Shown: positions 17,741-27,308 of the stretch, piece after piece
How positions within the stretch are numbered: position 1 is the stretch's first letter
How the letters are laid out: every line of letters starts with the position of its first letter
Assembly: GCA_003151335.1 (NCBI GenBank)
Contig: PLXE01000092.1
Span: 1 to 64,000 of the forward strand
Reading direction: 5' to 3'
Source of the DNA: Acidobacteriaceae bacterium
GTDB taxonomy: Bacteria; Acidobacteriota; Terriglobia; Terriglobales; Acidobacteriaceae
Length of the DNA stretch: 64,000 nucleotides
Notes under the pieces: model-generated
Database searches by the model: none
Told to the model about the DNA's origin: nothing
The model's input: the letters and a program-made list of their open reading frames with translations, nothing else
Translations under genes and position numbers: made by a program

Positions 17741-18142
17741 TCACTGTGTCCCGAGCCGCTCAATCCGACTGCCGCGCCGCAAGCCGCGGACGTATGCGAC
17801 AGGATCGCGAAATTCGGAGCGTTGCTTCCTGATTCCGACGAACTCCTGCTTCGCTTCTATGGGGCGATAGCGCCGAACGCGAATTTTGCTCTCACGCTTA
17901 CGGGTGCGGGCAATGTCATAGGCGGACTGCATTCGCATGAGCGTGTCCATCCTGGGGCCAAACGCCTTTTCAATTCGCAGGGCCATCTCTCCGGACAAGT
18001 CGGCTTTGCCGTTAAGCAGGCTGGACAGCGCAGGCCGGGAAACGCCCAAGACTTCGGCGGCGGCGGTTACAGACAGGCCGAATGGCTCGATGATTTCAGT
18101 CCGGATAAATTCGCCGGGATGCGGCGGGTTCGACATCGGCAT
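17741..18142 (-). CDS. HigA-type antitoxin / XRE regulator
   Basis: A 133-residue helix-turn-helix protein. The ATG at 18142 has AAGGAA seven bases upstream. The opening PPHPGEFIRTEIIEPFGLSVTAAAEVLGVSRPALS is the HigA/VapI family signature. The HTH covers about 18-50, followed by RIEKAFGPRMDTLMRMQSAYD, also typical. The normal protein ends near 95-100; here 35 extra residues rich in Arg follow (RGLRRGSRIERLGTQ at the end). No intact HigB toxin precedes it, only a 47-codon frame without a start codon whose end resembles HigB. Confidence 0.85.
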   Translation of the reverse strand: MPMSNPPHPGEFIRTEIIEPFGLSVTAAAEVLGVSRPALSSLLNGKADLSGEMALRIEKAFGPRMDTLMRMQSAYDIARTRKRESKIRVRRYRPIEAKQEFVGIRKQRSEFRDPVAYVRGLRRGSRIERLGTQ

Positions 18143-18161
18143 AACAGATTCCTTTGGTTCC

Positions 18162-18305
18162 CTAGTGATAGTCCTCAAACCTCACGTCGCAGTTTTCGTT
18201 TTCATCACCATCAAGCGTTAGGGGCTCGGCGTCAGACGCAATGATTCTATCGGAGGCTGAAACGGCTGGATAGTTATGCCAGCGCCACAGGAGACGGACT
18301 ACTGC
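18162..18305 (-). pseudogene. Possible remnant of a higB toxin gene
   Basis: A frame of 47 sense codons on the minus strand, open from a TGA to a TAG at 18164-18162, with no ATG, GTG or TTG able to start it. It ends CDVRFEDYH, close to the usual HigB ending (…YDVE-x-VDYH), and its stop is 19 bases before the HigA-type start, the usual gap in higBA operons. Upstream of the last 15 residues I see no HigB similarity, so this could also be chance. Confidence 0.3.
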
Positions 18306-18395
18306 TCAGACGGTGCCCCCGGTCAACCACTCGGTGGTGTCATAAGTCCGTAGCACGCGGTGAGGGATTAAACTGGGTGTGCATGGAGGGTCGCG

Positions 18396-19316
18396 ATGCG
18401 CAGATCGGGCATCAGAGAAAGATCGCAGCTGAAAATTGTCAATAAGAAGTGTTGCGATCTGTATTTGGAGCTTCGCAGCAATGAACCTAACCCCCCAGAG
18501 AGACTCTTCCACTACACAAACTCACAAGGACTGCTCGGTATCGTAGCCGGTAAGAAGCTGTGGGTTTCACATGCGGATTTTCTGAACGACTCGAGCGAGC
18601 CCCGATACGCTCTCGCTGTACTCAAAGACTCTGTTGAGAAGGTTACCCGAGCCCTTGAAGGCGATAGCATTGCAGCTCGATCGCTCAGGGGTGTCTGGGA
18701 GTATGTGGACGATGAGTACAAGAAGCATGGACCGCACGTGTATGTTTCTTGCTTTTCCGAAGAGGGTGATTTGCTTAGCCAGTGGCGAGGATATGGCGAC
18801 CAGTGTGCAGGCTACGCACTAGGATTTTCAGGCTCTAGCCTTCGTAATCTCTTGGCGCGTGGCAAGGGTCAATTCATGATGAAGATCGTCTATGACGAAC
18901 AGAAGCAGTGGGAGGAGGCTAAGTACGTTTTGGAGCAGATTGTCTCGATAGCCAACGACGTCGAGACTCGGCTACCGGATGCTGAGGCGGAGACAATTGA
19001 GGACAGACTGCGATCCGCAATTTTCGCAGAAATTATTCGACTCCGTGCAAAGTTCAAGGTGAAGTCATTTGAGGAGGAGCGGGAGTGGCGAATTGTGCAG
19101 TTTATCCCTTCCGAATCGGAGGTCAAGTTTCGCGCGGGTGTTGAGGTGATCAAGCCTTACCTCGAACTGGATCTCGGTAGGCTACCGATTGACCAAGTCA
19201 CGATAGGCCCAACACTTGATATGACTTTGTCAAACCAGTCCCTCGATCTACTGTTCACGAACCATGGGTATGCGAACATCTGTTTAAAGAAGTCAAGCGT
19301 TCCCTATAGACAATAG
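18396..19316 (+). CDS. DUF2971 family protein
   Basis: A 306-residue protein with a clear ribosome site (GGAGG, 7 bases before ATG). The DUF2971 pattern is present: RLFHYTNSQGLLGI near 33-46, then LWVSHADFLNDSSEP, then a central YVSCFSEEGDLLSQWRGYG block and a late EEREWRIVQF block. The fold is thought to resemble ADP-ribosyl/RNA-processing type proteins, but the function is unknown. DUF2971 genes are patchily distributed and often in accessory regions. Its codons are visibly less GC-rich than those of the neighbours (many A/T third positions), suggesting transfer. It lies divergent from the HigA-type gene. Confidence 0.8.
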   Translation: MRRSGIRERSQLKIVNKKCCDLYLELRSNEPNPPERLFHYTNSQGLLGIVAGKKLWVSHADFLNDSSEPRYALAVLKDSVEKVTRALEGDSIAARSLRGVWEYVDDEYKKHGPHVYVSCFSEEGDLLSQWRGYGDQCAGYALGFSGSSLRNLLARGKGQFMMKIVYDEQKQWEEAKYVLEQIVSIANDVETRLPDAEAETIEDRLRSAIFAEIIRLRAKFKVKSFEEEREWRIVQFIPSESEVKFRAGVEVIKPYLELDLGRLPIDQVTIGPTLDMTLSNQSLDLLFTNHGYANICLKKSSVPYRQ

Positions 19317-19373
19317 AACCGGTCTCTGGATGAGTGAGTTGGTCAGCTGACAGTTGGCGAACTCCGTAACTTC

Positions 19374-20183
19374 CTACTGCGCGGCGGCTTCGTCTGCCTC
19401 GACGGACTCTTCTTTGGCGGGTTTGGCGCCGTGCCCGGTTTTTGCGTTCTTCGCGGCCGCTTCTTCCGGCTGGGGCGGCGGGGGGACGTAATACAGAATG
19501 CGATTGCAGTAAAAGCAGGTGACGATCTGCTCGTTGCTGGTGACTTCCTGGAACACCTGCGGGCGCAGCCGGACGCGGCAAGCCGAGCAGCTTTCATCCT
19601 CATAAACCGGCGCCATGACGGAACCGCGCAGCTTGAGCACGCGGTCGTAATGGGTGAGGGTCTCCTCGGCGACGCCGGAACGCAACTCCTTACGCGTCGC
19701 GCTCAATTCCGCGAGCTGCCTTTCGTCTTCGGCGGTCTGCGCCCGGGCGTGGTCTTTCTCTTTTTCATTGGCAGCGGTGTCGGCCTTCAGCGCGATCTCA
19801 GCCTGCTTGATCGCTTCTTTGCGCGCGTCGGTGGCGACCATGATTTCCAGGACCTTGTCTTCCAGCTTCTGGATCTCGGACTCGGCAAACTGGATTTCGT
19901 GGTTCAGCGCCCTGTACTCGTCGTTGGTTTTGACCTTCAGCGACTGGTCGCGGTACCTGCTGATCTTCTCCTGCTGGTCCTTGATGTCGGATTCGTGCTT
20001 GCGGCGGGCGATCTCGTCGGCCTTCATTCCGGCCTGGGCGGCGTCGAGTTGGGCCTTGGAACCGGCGAGTTTGGCCTCGATCTGCGCCACCTGCTGGGGC
20101 AGGGCGGCAACCTCGGCCTTAAGCGCGGCAATCCGGGCATCGACCTCTTGCAAGTCGATCAGCTTTTGCAGATCTGAATTCAT
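19374..20183 (-). CDS. Coiled-coil zinc-ribbon protein (C4-type, DUF164 group)
   Basis: A 269-residue protein. A long antiparallel coiled coil fills about 1-175. A C4 zinc ribbon is formed by Cys199, Cys202, Cys223 and Cys226. An Ala/Lys/Glu-rich, disordered tail follows a proline run (PPPP) near 234. The family includes chlamydial CT398/CdsZ and Helicobacter HP0958/FlgZ, which bind sigma-54 or flagellar/secretion partners. In Acidobacteria the partner is unknown. It is divergent from the DPP-IV gene. Confidence 0.85.
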   Translation of the reverse strand: MNSDLQKLIDLQEVDARIAALKAEVAALPQQVAQIEAKLAGSKAQLDAAQAGMKADEIARRKHESDIKDQQEKISRYRDQSLKVKTNDEYRALNHEIQFAESEIQKLEDKVLEIMVATDARKEAIKQAEIALKADTAANEKEKDHARAQTAEDERQLAELSATRKELRSGVAEETLTHYDRVLKLRGSVMAPVYEDESCSACRVRLRPQVFQEVTSNEQIVTCFYCNRILYYVPPPPQPEEAAAKNAKTGHGAKPAKEESVEADEAAAQ

Positions 20184-20307
20184 CTGGACCCCAAGGGAAC
20201 CTGCTGGGATTCTAGCACGCAGAAACCAGGCCCCGAGCCGGCAGTCACGTTGGCAGACTAAGGTTTAAGGCCTATTGAGAGAATGCTGCGGGCTTGTGAC
20301 CGGTGCC

Positions 20308-20362
20308 GTCCCTAAAGGGACTCAGTTAGATTTCCCACTCGACCGCGGGCTTACGCCCACGG
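20308..20362. repeat. Pair of short intergenic hairpins
   Basis: GTCCCT-AA-AGGGAC (20308-20321) is followed by CCGCGGGC-TTAC-GCCCACGG (20343-20362, one mismatch). Neither has a T run. They lie between the divergent zinc-ribbon and DPP-IV genes. Their look (two small GC hairpins 21 bases apart) is that of a dispersed bacterial palindromic repeat, but there is only one copy of each in this window. Confidence 0.5.
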
Positions 20363-20469
20363 CTAAACCAAATATCGTCGCTTGCGCGGCTTGATGCCAG
20401 CCATCGCCGCATGAACCCGCTATCCTGATATAAACTTTCCCGCTAGAGATTTTCTTCATCGGAGTTAAC

Positions 20470-22764
20470 GTGAAATCACGGTTTGCTGCATTCGTCTGCT
20501 GTGTGCTGTCCGCTTCATTTCTGGCTGCGCAATCGGTCCCATCCCCTGCCTCGCAGGAATCACCAACGAAAAAAGAGCTGACGATTGAAGAAATGTTCAA
20601 GCCTGGCGCCATACTCGGCCGCGGCCCGGAAGATGTGAAGTGGAGTCCCGATGGCTCCAAGGTTTCCTTCGTGCAACGCGACGACAGCGGCCAACACGGA
20701 GCTTTGTATTACGTGGATGTAACCACGACGGGCAAGCCGGCCGTGCTGGTGGCGAGCGAGAAGCTGGCATCTTTGGCTCCGCCCACCAGCGCCATCAAGG
20801 ACGAACGTAAGAAGGAGGCGGCGCAGCGTTATTCCATTGGCGCCTATCACTGGTCGCCTGATTCCAAGAAGTTGCTGTTCGACTCCATGGGACAACTTTG
20901 GCTTTACACATTGGACACCGGCACCGCCGTGCAGATCACCAGCAGCTCCGATGCCGCGGTCGATCCCAAGTTCTCGCCGGATGGAAGCCGCATCTCGTAT
21001 GTGCGCAAGCACAACCTCTATGCTCAGCCGCTGGACAGGGGGAGCGAACGAACTCTAACCAAAGATGGCGACGACAACCTGCTGAACGGGGAAGTTGACT
21101 GGCTTTACGAGGAAGAGCTGTACACACGCAGCAATTACTTCTGGTCTCCCGACGGCAGGCACATCGCATTTCTGCAGATGAACGAGAAGGCGGTGCCCAC
21201 CTATCCCATCACCGACTGGATGCCCACCCACGCCAGCGTGGACCAGGAGAAGTATCCTCAGCCCGGCGATCCGAATCCCAAAGTGCGCTTGGGCGTGGTG
21301 GGCCTAGATGGCGGCAAGATCAAGTGGATCAGCGCGGGAACGGGCAGCGACGCGCCGCTGTCAGACAGTCCCGATGCGCTGGTTCCCCGCTTCGGATGGG
21401 TGCGCGACGGCCTGCTCTGGGCGATCGCTCTTAACCGCCTGCAAAACCGGCTGGACCTGTATCTTGTGGATGTCAAAAACAGCAAGTGGACGCTAATGAT
21501 GACCGAGACCACCGACGCCTGGATCGACATGCATCCCGAGGTGGATTTCCAGATATTGTCGTCCGGCGATCGCTACTTGTGGACGAGTTGGCGCGACGGG
21601 CACAACCATATTTACCTGTACCAGTTCGACAAGCAGAACCCGCTGAGTGGCCCGGCCAAGCTGGTGGCCCAACTCACGCGTGGCGACTGGGAAGTCGAGA
21701 GCATCAATGGCGTCGACGAAAAGCAGGGAGTGGTGTATTTCTCGGCTAACGAGGGCGATTGGCGGCAGACGAACCTGTACGGCGTGGGACTGGACGGGCA
21801 GAACTTCCATCGCATCTCCAAGGAAAATGGATTCCACTCGACGGACTTCGATCCCCAAAATTCTAAGTATTATGTGGACCGCTACTCCTCGCTGACCACG
21901 CCCACGACGATTTCGCTATGCGCCGTAGGCGACGTTTGCAACGTGTTTTGGAAGCCGCGCAGCCTCGAGGCCTACAACCTGCTGACCCCGAAGTTCGTGG
22001 ACTTCAAGGCCGCCGATGGCACAACCACTTTGCAAGGCGTGCTCCTGCTGCCGGAGAGCGGGCCGATGATGGCGAACGGCAAAGCACCGCTCATCGTCAA
22101 TCCCTATGGCGGGCCAGCAGAGCAGACGGTGCGCGATGCCTGGGGCGCAATCGACCTGTTCGACCAGGTCCTGGCACGGCAGGGGTTCGCGATTCTGAAA
22201 GTTGACAACCGCGGCATGGGCGGACGAGGTAAGGCCTTCGCCATGGCCATCCAACACAACTTCGGCGAGACCGAGCTCAGCGACCAGATGGCCGCCGTGA
22301 AGCAAGCGCTGCAACAGTTTCCGCAACTGGACGGAAACCGGCTCGGATTCTGGGGCTGGAGCTACGGCGGATATTTCACGCTCTATGCGCTGGAGCACAC
22401 CGACATGTTCAAGGGTGGAGTTTCAGTGGCGCCGGTGACCGATTGGCGCAATTACGATTCGATTTACACCGAGCGTTATATGGGCCTGCCGAACGAGAAC
22501 CAGGAGGGTTACAGGAAAAGCTCGGCGGTGAACTTCGCGGCGAATTTGCACGGCAAGCTGCTGGAGGTGCATGGCACCAGCGACGACAACGTGCACATGC
22601 AAAACACTATTCAGATGATCAACGCGTTCATCAACTCAGGCAAGCAGTTCGAGCTGATGATGTATCCCAGCAAAACTCATGGCATCGCCGGGTACCAGGC
22701 CCGTACGCATCTGTTTCATATGATCGAGAACCACTTCGAGAAGATACTCGCGCCGGAGAAGTAG
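20470..22764 (+). CDS. Dipeptidyl-peptidase IV family protease (S9B)
   Basis: A 764-residue secreted or periplasmic serine peptidase that would remove N-terminal dipeptides, typically with Pro or Ala at position 2. A GTG start gives a signal peptide of about 20 residues (ending LAAQ). The beta-propeller (about 60-490) carries WSPDG repeats and the DWLYEEELY helix near 213, whose Glu pair binds the substrate N-terminus in DPP-IV. The alpha/beta hydrolase domain has Ser631 in GWSYGG, Asp705 in GTSDDN and His737 in SKTHG. The next gene is an amino-acid permease, suggesting peptide scavenging. Confidence 0.9.
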   Translation: MKSRFAAFVCCVLSASFLAAQSVPSPASQESPTKKELTIEEMFKPGAILGRGPEDVKWSPDGSKVSFVQRDDSGQHGALYYVDVTTTGKPAVLVASEKLASLAPPTSAIKDERKKEAAQRYSIGAYHWSPDSKKLLFDSMGQLWLYTLDTGTAVQITSSSDAAVDPKFSPDGSRISYVRKHNLYAQPLDRGSERTLTKDGDDNLLNGEVDWLYEEELYTRSNYFWSPDGRHIAFLQMNEKAVPTYPITDWMPTHASVDQEKYPQPGDPNPKVRLGVVGLDGGKIKWISAGTGSDAPLSDSPDALVPRFGWVRDGLLWAIALNRLQNRLDLYLVDVKNSKWTLMMTETTDAWIDMHPEVDFQILSSGDRYLWTSWRDGHNHIYLYQFDKQNPLSGPAKLVAQLTRGDWEVESINGVDEKQGVVYFSANEGDWRQTNLYGVGLDGQNFHRISKENGFHSTDFDPQNSKYYVDRYSSLTTPTTISLCAVGDVCNVFWKPRSLEAYNLLTPKFVDFKAADGTTTLQGVLLLPESGPMMANGKAPLIVNPYGGPAEQTVRDAWGAIDLFDQVLARQGFAILKVDNRGMGGRGKAFAMAIQHNFGETELSDQMAAVKQALQQFPQLDGNRLGFWGWSYGGYFTLYALEHTDMFKGGVSVAPVTDWRNYDSIYTERYMGLPNENQEGYRKSSAVNFAANLHGKLLEVHGTSDDNVHMQNTIQMINAFINSGKQFELMMYPSKTHGIAGYQARTHLFHMIENHFEKILAPEK

Positions 22765-22813
22765 GTGAGACTCTTCACCACGGAGGCACGAAGAAGCAAT
22801 TAGCAAAATCAAA

Positions 22814-22876
22814 ATGCTAAATGCCAAGTGCTAAGTGCTAAGTGCTAAGTGCTAAGTGCTAAGTGCTAACTGCCAA
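22814..22876. repeat. Tandem heptamer array (unit GTGCTAA)
   Basis: Nine 7-base units. Six are perfect GTGCTAA (22828-22869), flanked by ATGCTAA and ATGCCAA on one side and CTGCCAA on the other. It fills the gap between the DPP-IV stop and the APC permease. Confidence 0.9.
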
Positions 22877-22887
22877 ATGCTTCCTCC

Positions 22888-24558
22888 GTGGTGAATTACC
22901 TTCCGCTTGCTCTCGCCCGGCCCTTTCTGTTTGAATTCGGAGGCACTGATTCCAGCACTCCTGGGAGCGTCACCCTGGCGAACCAAGTCTTCGCGCGCAA
23001 GTCTATCGACAAGCTGATCTCCGATTCCGAGGAGCCGGAACATCGGCTTAAGAAGACGCTGGGCCCGTGGTCGCTGACCGGGCTCGGCATCGGCGCCGTG
23101 ATCGGCTCCGGCATCTTCACCGTGGTGGGAACGGCGATTGCCGGACAGAAATTCAACACCTCGTCCATCCTGAACGCACCCTTAGCCGACTACCTGGTGC
23201 ATCATGCGGCCACGCTGGGCCGTCCCGGAGCGGGTCCGGCATTGGCGATCTCGCTGGTGCTGGTGGCCATCGTCTGCGCCTTTACGGGACTCTGCTATGC
23301 CGAGCTGGCGTCCATGATCCCGATTGCCGGCAGCGCTTACACGTACACCTACGCCACCATGGGCGAGTTGATTGCCTGGATCATCGGCTGGGACCTCATC
23401 CTGGAGTATGCGGTCAGCAATATGGCGGTGAGCGTGGGCTTCGCCGCGCACATGGTCGCCACGTTCAGTTGGTTCGGCTGGCATCCCGCGCTGCGCTGGA
23501 TCACCCCCGCGTACTTGCCCGGCGGCCTCACCGACTTGCAGAACAACGTGCTCTATGCTCCGGGCTGGCACTTTGGCTTCAACCTGCCGGCGTTTCTGAT
23601 CGTCATGTTGCTGACGGTGGTGCTGGTGCGCGGCATTCGCGAATCGGCCGAAACCAACAATGTCATGGTGATCCTGAAGATCGCCGCCATCCTGGCCTTC
23701 GTGTTCGTGGGGATGCGATTCATTCATCCCGCCAACTATCACCCCTTCGCGCCCGAGGGCTGGCCCGGCGTGCTGACCGGCGGCTCGATCATCTTCTTCA
23801 CCTATATCGGGTTCGACTCGGTCTCGACCGCGGCCGAGGAGGCGCGCAACCCGCAGCGCGATCTGCCGATCGGCATTATCGCCACGCTCATCGTTTGTAC
23901 CGTGCTTTACATTGCGGTTGCCGTGGTGCTGACCGGCATCGTTCCCTGGCAGACTTTGATTGACGACGCCGCACCCGTGGTCAACAGCATGAGCAAGCTG
24001 GCGGGGACCACGAAGTCCGCGCTGCTGCACTGGACGGAGCTGGCGGTCCTTTTCGGCGCGATGATGGGTATGATCTCGTCGCTGCTGGTGTTCCAGTTGG
24101 GACAGGCGCGGGTTTGGTTCTCGATGTCGCGCGATGGCTTGCTGCCCAAATTGTTCAGCCGGGTGCATCCGCGATTTCGCACACCGGCCACCGCAACCTG
24201 GATCGCCGGATTTCTGGTGGGGATTCCGGGCGGGATTCTCGACATTGGCACGCTCTCGGATTTGTCGAATATCGGTACGCTGTTCGCGTTTGTCCTGGTG
24301 TCGATCGGCGTCATCATCCTGCGCTACAAGCAGCCGGAGCGGCGTCGCGGATTCCGCGCTCCGGGCGGGCTGACGGCGCCAATCCTCAGCGTAGTGTTTT
24401 GTGTGCTGCTGATGTCGGGCCTGCCGATCTTGACCTGGCTGCGCTTTTTCGTGTGGCTGATTATCGGCTTGACAGTGTACATGCTCTACAGCCGCCACCG
24501 CAGCGAGTTCAGCCCGCGCCAGCTCAGACCCGTGCCCAACGCGTCGAACAAGCCGTAG
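22888..24558 (+). CDS. APC family amino-acid permease
   Basis: A 556-residue inner-membrane transporter with about 12-13 helices, of the cationic amino-acid transporter type. The consensus opening LKKTLGPWSLTGLGIGAVIGSGIFT is at about 52-76, and the helix 6/8 segment IIFFTYIGFDSVSTAAEEARNP marks the CAT branch. The start is uncertain. The GTG at 22888 adds about 29 residues with no counterpart in the family, while a CTG at 22975 has GGGAG seven bases upstream and gives the usual MANQ-like N-terminus. It is followed after 23 bases by an adenosine-deaminase-like gene. Confidence 0.85.
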   Translation: MVNYLPLALARPFLFEFGGTDSSTPGSVTLANQVFARKSIDKLISDSEEPEHRLKKTLGPWSLTGLGIGAVIGSGIFTVVGTAIAGQKFNTSSILNAPLADYLVHHAATLGRPGAGPALAISLVLVAIVCAFTGLCYAELASMIPIAGSAYTYTYATMGELIAWIIGWDLILEYAVSNMAVSVGFAAHMVATFSWFGWHPALRWITPAYLPGGLTDLQNNVLYAPGWHFGFNLPAFLIVMLLTVVLVRGIRESAETNNVMVILKIAAILAFVFVGMRFIHPANYHPFAPEGWPGVLTGGSIIFFTYIGFDSVSTAAEEARNPQRDLPIGIIATLIVCTVLYIAVAVVLTGIVPWQTLIDDAAPVVNSMSKLAGTTKSALLHWTELAVLFGAMMGMISSLLVFQLGQARVWFSMSRDGLLPKLFSRVHPRFRTPATATWIAGFLVGIPGGILDIGTLSDLSNIGTLFAFVLVSIGVIILRYKQPERRRGFRAPGGLTAPILSVVFCVLLMSGLPILTWLRFFVWLIIGLTVYMLYSRHRSEFSPRQLRPVPNASNKP

Positions 24559-24581
24559 CATCTCGGGTACTCGCATACCCC

Positions 24582-25640
24582 ATGACGAAATCGCCCCATC
24601 TTACTGATTCCGCCAACGACTTCATCCTAGGGCTGCCCAAGGCCGAGCTACATCTGCACCTCGAAGGCACGGTCGATCCGCCGACGCTGGCGGAACTGAG
24701 CCGCCGCCATCCCACGCCGCTTCCCAGCACCAATAATCGCTACAAAAACATTGAGGACAGTGGACGCGTCTTCAGCGAGGAAGAAGCGCGCGCGCTTTAT
24801 GAATACAAAGATTTCACCGGCTTCCTAGTGGCGTTCAAGGCGGTCACCGAGCGGTTGCGTACCGCCGAGGATTACGAGCTGGTCACCTATCGCATGATGC
24901 AGAAGCTGCATGCGCAGAATGTTCTGCACGCCGAGGTGTACATCTCTGCTGGCGTGGTGCAGTGGCGCGGGCAGGAATTCGCTCCTTTGTTTGAAGGGGC
25001 GGAGCGCGGGCGGCAGCGCGGCGAGCGCGAGTTTGGCATGTCGCTGTATTGGATCTTCGACGCAGTCCGGCACTTCGGCGTGGACGAAGCGCGCAGGGTG
25101 GTCGAGGAGGCAATTCGCTTCAAGGAAAGAAGCGTCGCCGGCATTGGAATTGGCGGAGACGAGCGCCGCGCCGGTCCCGAGCAGTTCCGTGAAATATATG
25201 AGCGCGCAGCGCAACATGGGTTGCGTTTGACCGTGCACGCCGGGGAAACGGTGGGAGCCGAATCCATCTGGAGCGCTTTGCGGGAGCTGAAGGCGGAACG
25301 CATCGGGCATGGACTGCACGCCCCCGGCGATCCCGAACTGGTGCGGTATCTCGCCGAAAACAAAATACCAGTGGAAGTGTGCATCACCAGCAACGTGATG
25401 ACCGGGTGCTGCACTACGGTGGAGGAACACCCGGTCCGGAAATTGTTTGACGCTGGCGTCCAGGTCACGCTGAATACGGACGACCCGGACATGTTTCACA
25501 CCAGCTTGTCGCGTGAATACCGGATTGCGCAGCAGGTTTTCCGCTTCAGCGAGGCCGAGCTTCGCGAGCTGGCGAAGAATTCGTTCCGCGCGTCGTTTTT
25601 GCCGGACGAGAAGAAGCGAGAGTACCTGGCGAAGTTCTGA
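24582..25640 (+). CDS. Adenosine deaminase family protein
   Basis: A zinc-dependent amidohydrolase of 352 residues. The metal and catalytic residues of the family are present: HLHLEG with His24 and His26, VHAGET (His and Glu) near 211, the RIGHGL His near 239, and NTDDPDMF (Asp pair) near 300. The start at 24582 gives the right length. Members deaminate adenosine, adenine or aminodeoxyfutalosine, the last in the menaquinone pathway used by many Acidobacteria. Sequence alone does not choose between them. It follows an APC permease by 23 bases and is convergent with gltX. Confidence 0.85.
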   Translation: MTKSPHLTDSANDFILGLPKAELHLHLEGTVDPPTLAELSRRHPTPLPSTNNRYKNIEDSGRVFSEEEARALYEYKDFTGFLVAFKAVTERLRTAEDYELVTYRMMQKLHAQNVLHAEVYISAGVVQWRGQEFAPLFEGAERGRQRGEREFGMSLYWIFDAVRHFGVDEARRVVEEAIRFKERSVAGIGIGGDERRAGPEQFREIYERAAQHGLRLTVHAGETVGAESIWSALRELKAERIGHGLHAPGDPELVRYLAENKIPVEVCITSNVMTGCCTTVEEHPVRKLFDAGVQVTLNTDDPDMFHTSLSREYRIAQQVFRFSEAELRELAKNSFRASFLPDEKKREYLAKF

Positions 25641-25661
25641 AATCCTTGTCCGCGGAGTTTG

Positions 25662-27179
25662 TTACTTCCCACGTGCCGCACGAAAGGCAGCCAGACGCTC
25701 GCGAACATTCATGACATGCTGTGGCAACTCTAGCCGAGAGCCTTCCTCGAGAATCGGAATCAGCTTGTCGAACTCGGGGCCGGAGTGCGAGCCGGTCAAT
25801 GCGATCCGCACGGGATGAAATAGATCCTTGCCCTTCACGCCAGTCTTCGCCTTCACCTCATTCATGATGGCCTTGAAGGCTTCTGGCGTCATCGGCGACG
25901 GACCGCCTTCCACCTGTTGCGCAAATACTGCCAGGACGTCGGAAGTTTTGGGCGAGGCGAGCACCTCCGCGTTATCGGCAGAGTTCACAGCAGCGGCTGC
26001 ATCGTAGCGAAAGATCAGCGCGGCGCGCTCGGGAAGCTGGTCCAGCTTGTCCACCGACGGAACGAGCAGCGCGACCACCTTGGCAAACCAGGCTCGCGTG
26101 TGTTCATCGAGATTTTCCGGCAGTATTCCGGCGCGCACAAAAAACGGTTCGGCGAGCTTCGCGATGCGCTCAGGCGGACCCTGCTTGATGTAGTGCCGGT
26201 TCAACCAATACAGCTTCTCCATGTCGAAGACCGCGGGCGATGGGGTTACTCGCTGCAGGGAAAATTCCTTGACCAACTCTTGGGGCGAAAAGATTTCGCG
26301 GGTGCCGCCGGTCGGCGCCCATCCCAGCAGGGCGAGGTAATTCACCAGGGCTTCGGGCAGCACACCCATCTCGCGAAAATTGGCGATGGAGGTTGCGCCG
26401 TGCCGCTTGGACAAGCGCTCGCGATCGCTCCCCAGAATCGTGGAAAGGTGCGCGAACTCCGGCACCGGCCATCCCAGCGCCTCGTAGAGCGCCACTTGCT
26501 TGGGCGTGTTGGAGAGGTGATCGTCTCCGCGAATGACGTGAGTGATGTCCATCAAAGCGTCGTCCACGACCACGACATAGTTGTAAACCGAGATCCCGGT
26601 AGAGCGCAGGATGATGGGATCGCTGACCACTTCGTTAGAAAACTCAACCGGCCCGTGCACGATGTCGTGAAAGCGAATGGGGTGCTCAGGAATGCGCAGG
26701 CGGATTGCTGCCGCTTCGCCGCTGGCGCGGCGGCGCTGGCTCTCTTCCGGATCGAGCGCGCGGCATTTTCCCGAGTAGATTGGCGGCTGCTGATGTTGCA
26801 GAGCACGCTCGCGGTCGCGTTCCAATTCCTCCGGCGAGCAGAAGCAGAGGTAGGCTTTGCCTTCCGTCACCAGCCGCTCGGCATGTTCGCGATATAGTTC
26901 CAGGCGATCGCTCTGGCGATAGGGCTTGAACGGACCTTGGGGCTCCTTGTCGGGACCCTCGTCCCAATCGATGCCTAGCCACTTGAGATCGTCGAGGAGT
27001 TGGTCCTCGAAACGCGCCTCGCTGCGGGCCACATCGGTGTCCTCGATGCGCAACACCATGACGCCGCCGGCTTGACGGGCAAAGAGCCAGTTGAAGAGTG
27101 CAGTGCGGGCGTTGCCGACATGCAGTTGTCCCGTAGGAGAAGGAGCGAAGCGGACGCGGACTTTGGAAGGGGTGCTCAC
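25662..27179 (-). CDS. gltX: Glutamyl-tRNA synthetase
   Basis: Charges tRNA-Glu, and perhaps tRNA-Gln if the amidotransferase route is used. At 505 residues it is near the normal length. The class I HIGH motif appears as HVGN at 20-23 after FAPSPTGQL. The KMSKS loop is RLSKRHGAT, near 258. The CFCSPEELE segment near 110 lies in the region that binds zinc in some GluRS. The C-terminal anticodon-binding helical domain ends with [10 protein letters not shown]. It stands alone between two convergent or divergent neighbours. Confidence 0.95.
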   Translation of the reverse strand: MSTPSKVRVRFAPSPTGQLHVGNARTALFNWLFARQAGGVMVLRIEDTDVARSEARFEDQLLDDLKWLGIDWDEGPDKEPQGPFKPYRQSDRLELYREHAERLVTEGKAYLCFCSPEELERDRERALQHQQPPIYSGKCRALDPEESQRRRASGEAAAIRLRIPEHPIRFHDIVHGPVEFSNEVVSDPIILRSTGISVYNYVVVVDDALMDITHVIRGDDHLSNTPKQVALYEALGWPVPEFAHLSTILGSDRERLSKRHGATSIANFREMGVLPEALVNYLALLGWAPTGGTREIFSPQELVKEFSLQRVTPSPAVFDMEKLYWLNRHYIKQGPPERIAKLAEPFFVRAGILPENLDEHTRAWFAKVVALLVPSVDKLDQLPERAALIFRYDAAAAVNSADNAEVLASPKTSDVLAVFAQQVEGGPSPMTPEAFKAIMNEVKAKTGVKGKDLFHPVRIALTGSHSGPEFDKLIPILEEGSRLELPQHVMNVRERLAAFRAARGK

Positions 27180-27308
27180 GCTTTGATGTTAGCAAGAGCG
27201 GAGGAAGAAAACCGTTTGTCCATGAATTTGCGCGGATGAACACGGAGTTTTAAGCGTAGCAAACCTCCCTGTTTTCTCGTGTCGATCCTCGGCCGTGCCG
27301 CGCGCCGA

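Noticed and set aside
16458-17870. 470-codon open frame on the plus strand
   Set aside because: Antisense to the RlmI-type gene and part of the HigA gene; no family features.
22814-22876. Heptamer array considered as CRISPR
   Set aside because: Units are contiguous 7-mers with no spacers and no cas genes nearby.
23182-24576. 464-codon open frame on the minus strand
   Set aside because: Antisense to the APC permease; His/Arg/Gln-rich and without hydrophobic or domain pattern.
24114-24581. Upstream extension of the adenosine-deaminase-like protein
   Set aside because: It is out of frame inside the APC permease; family length and ATG at 24582 fit better.
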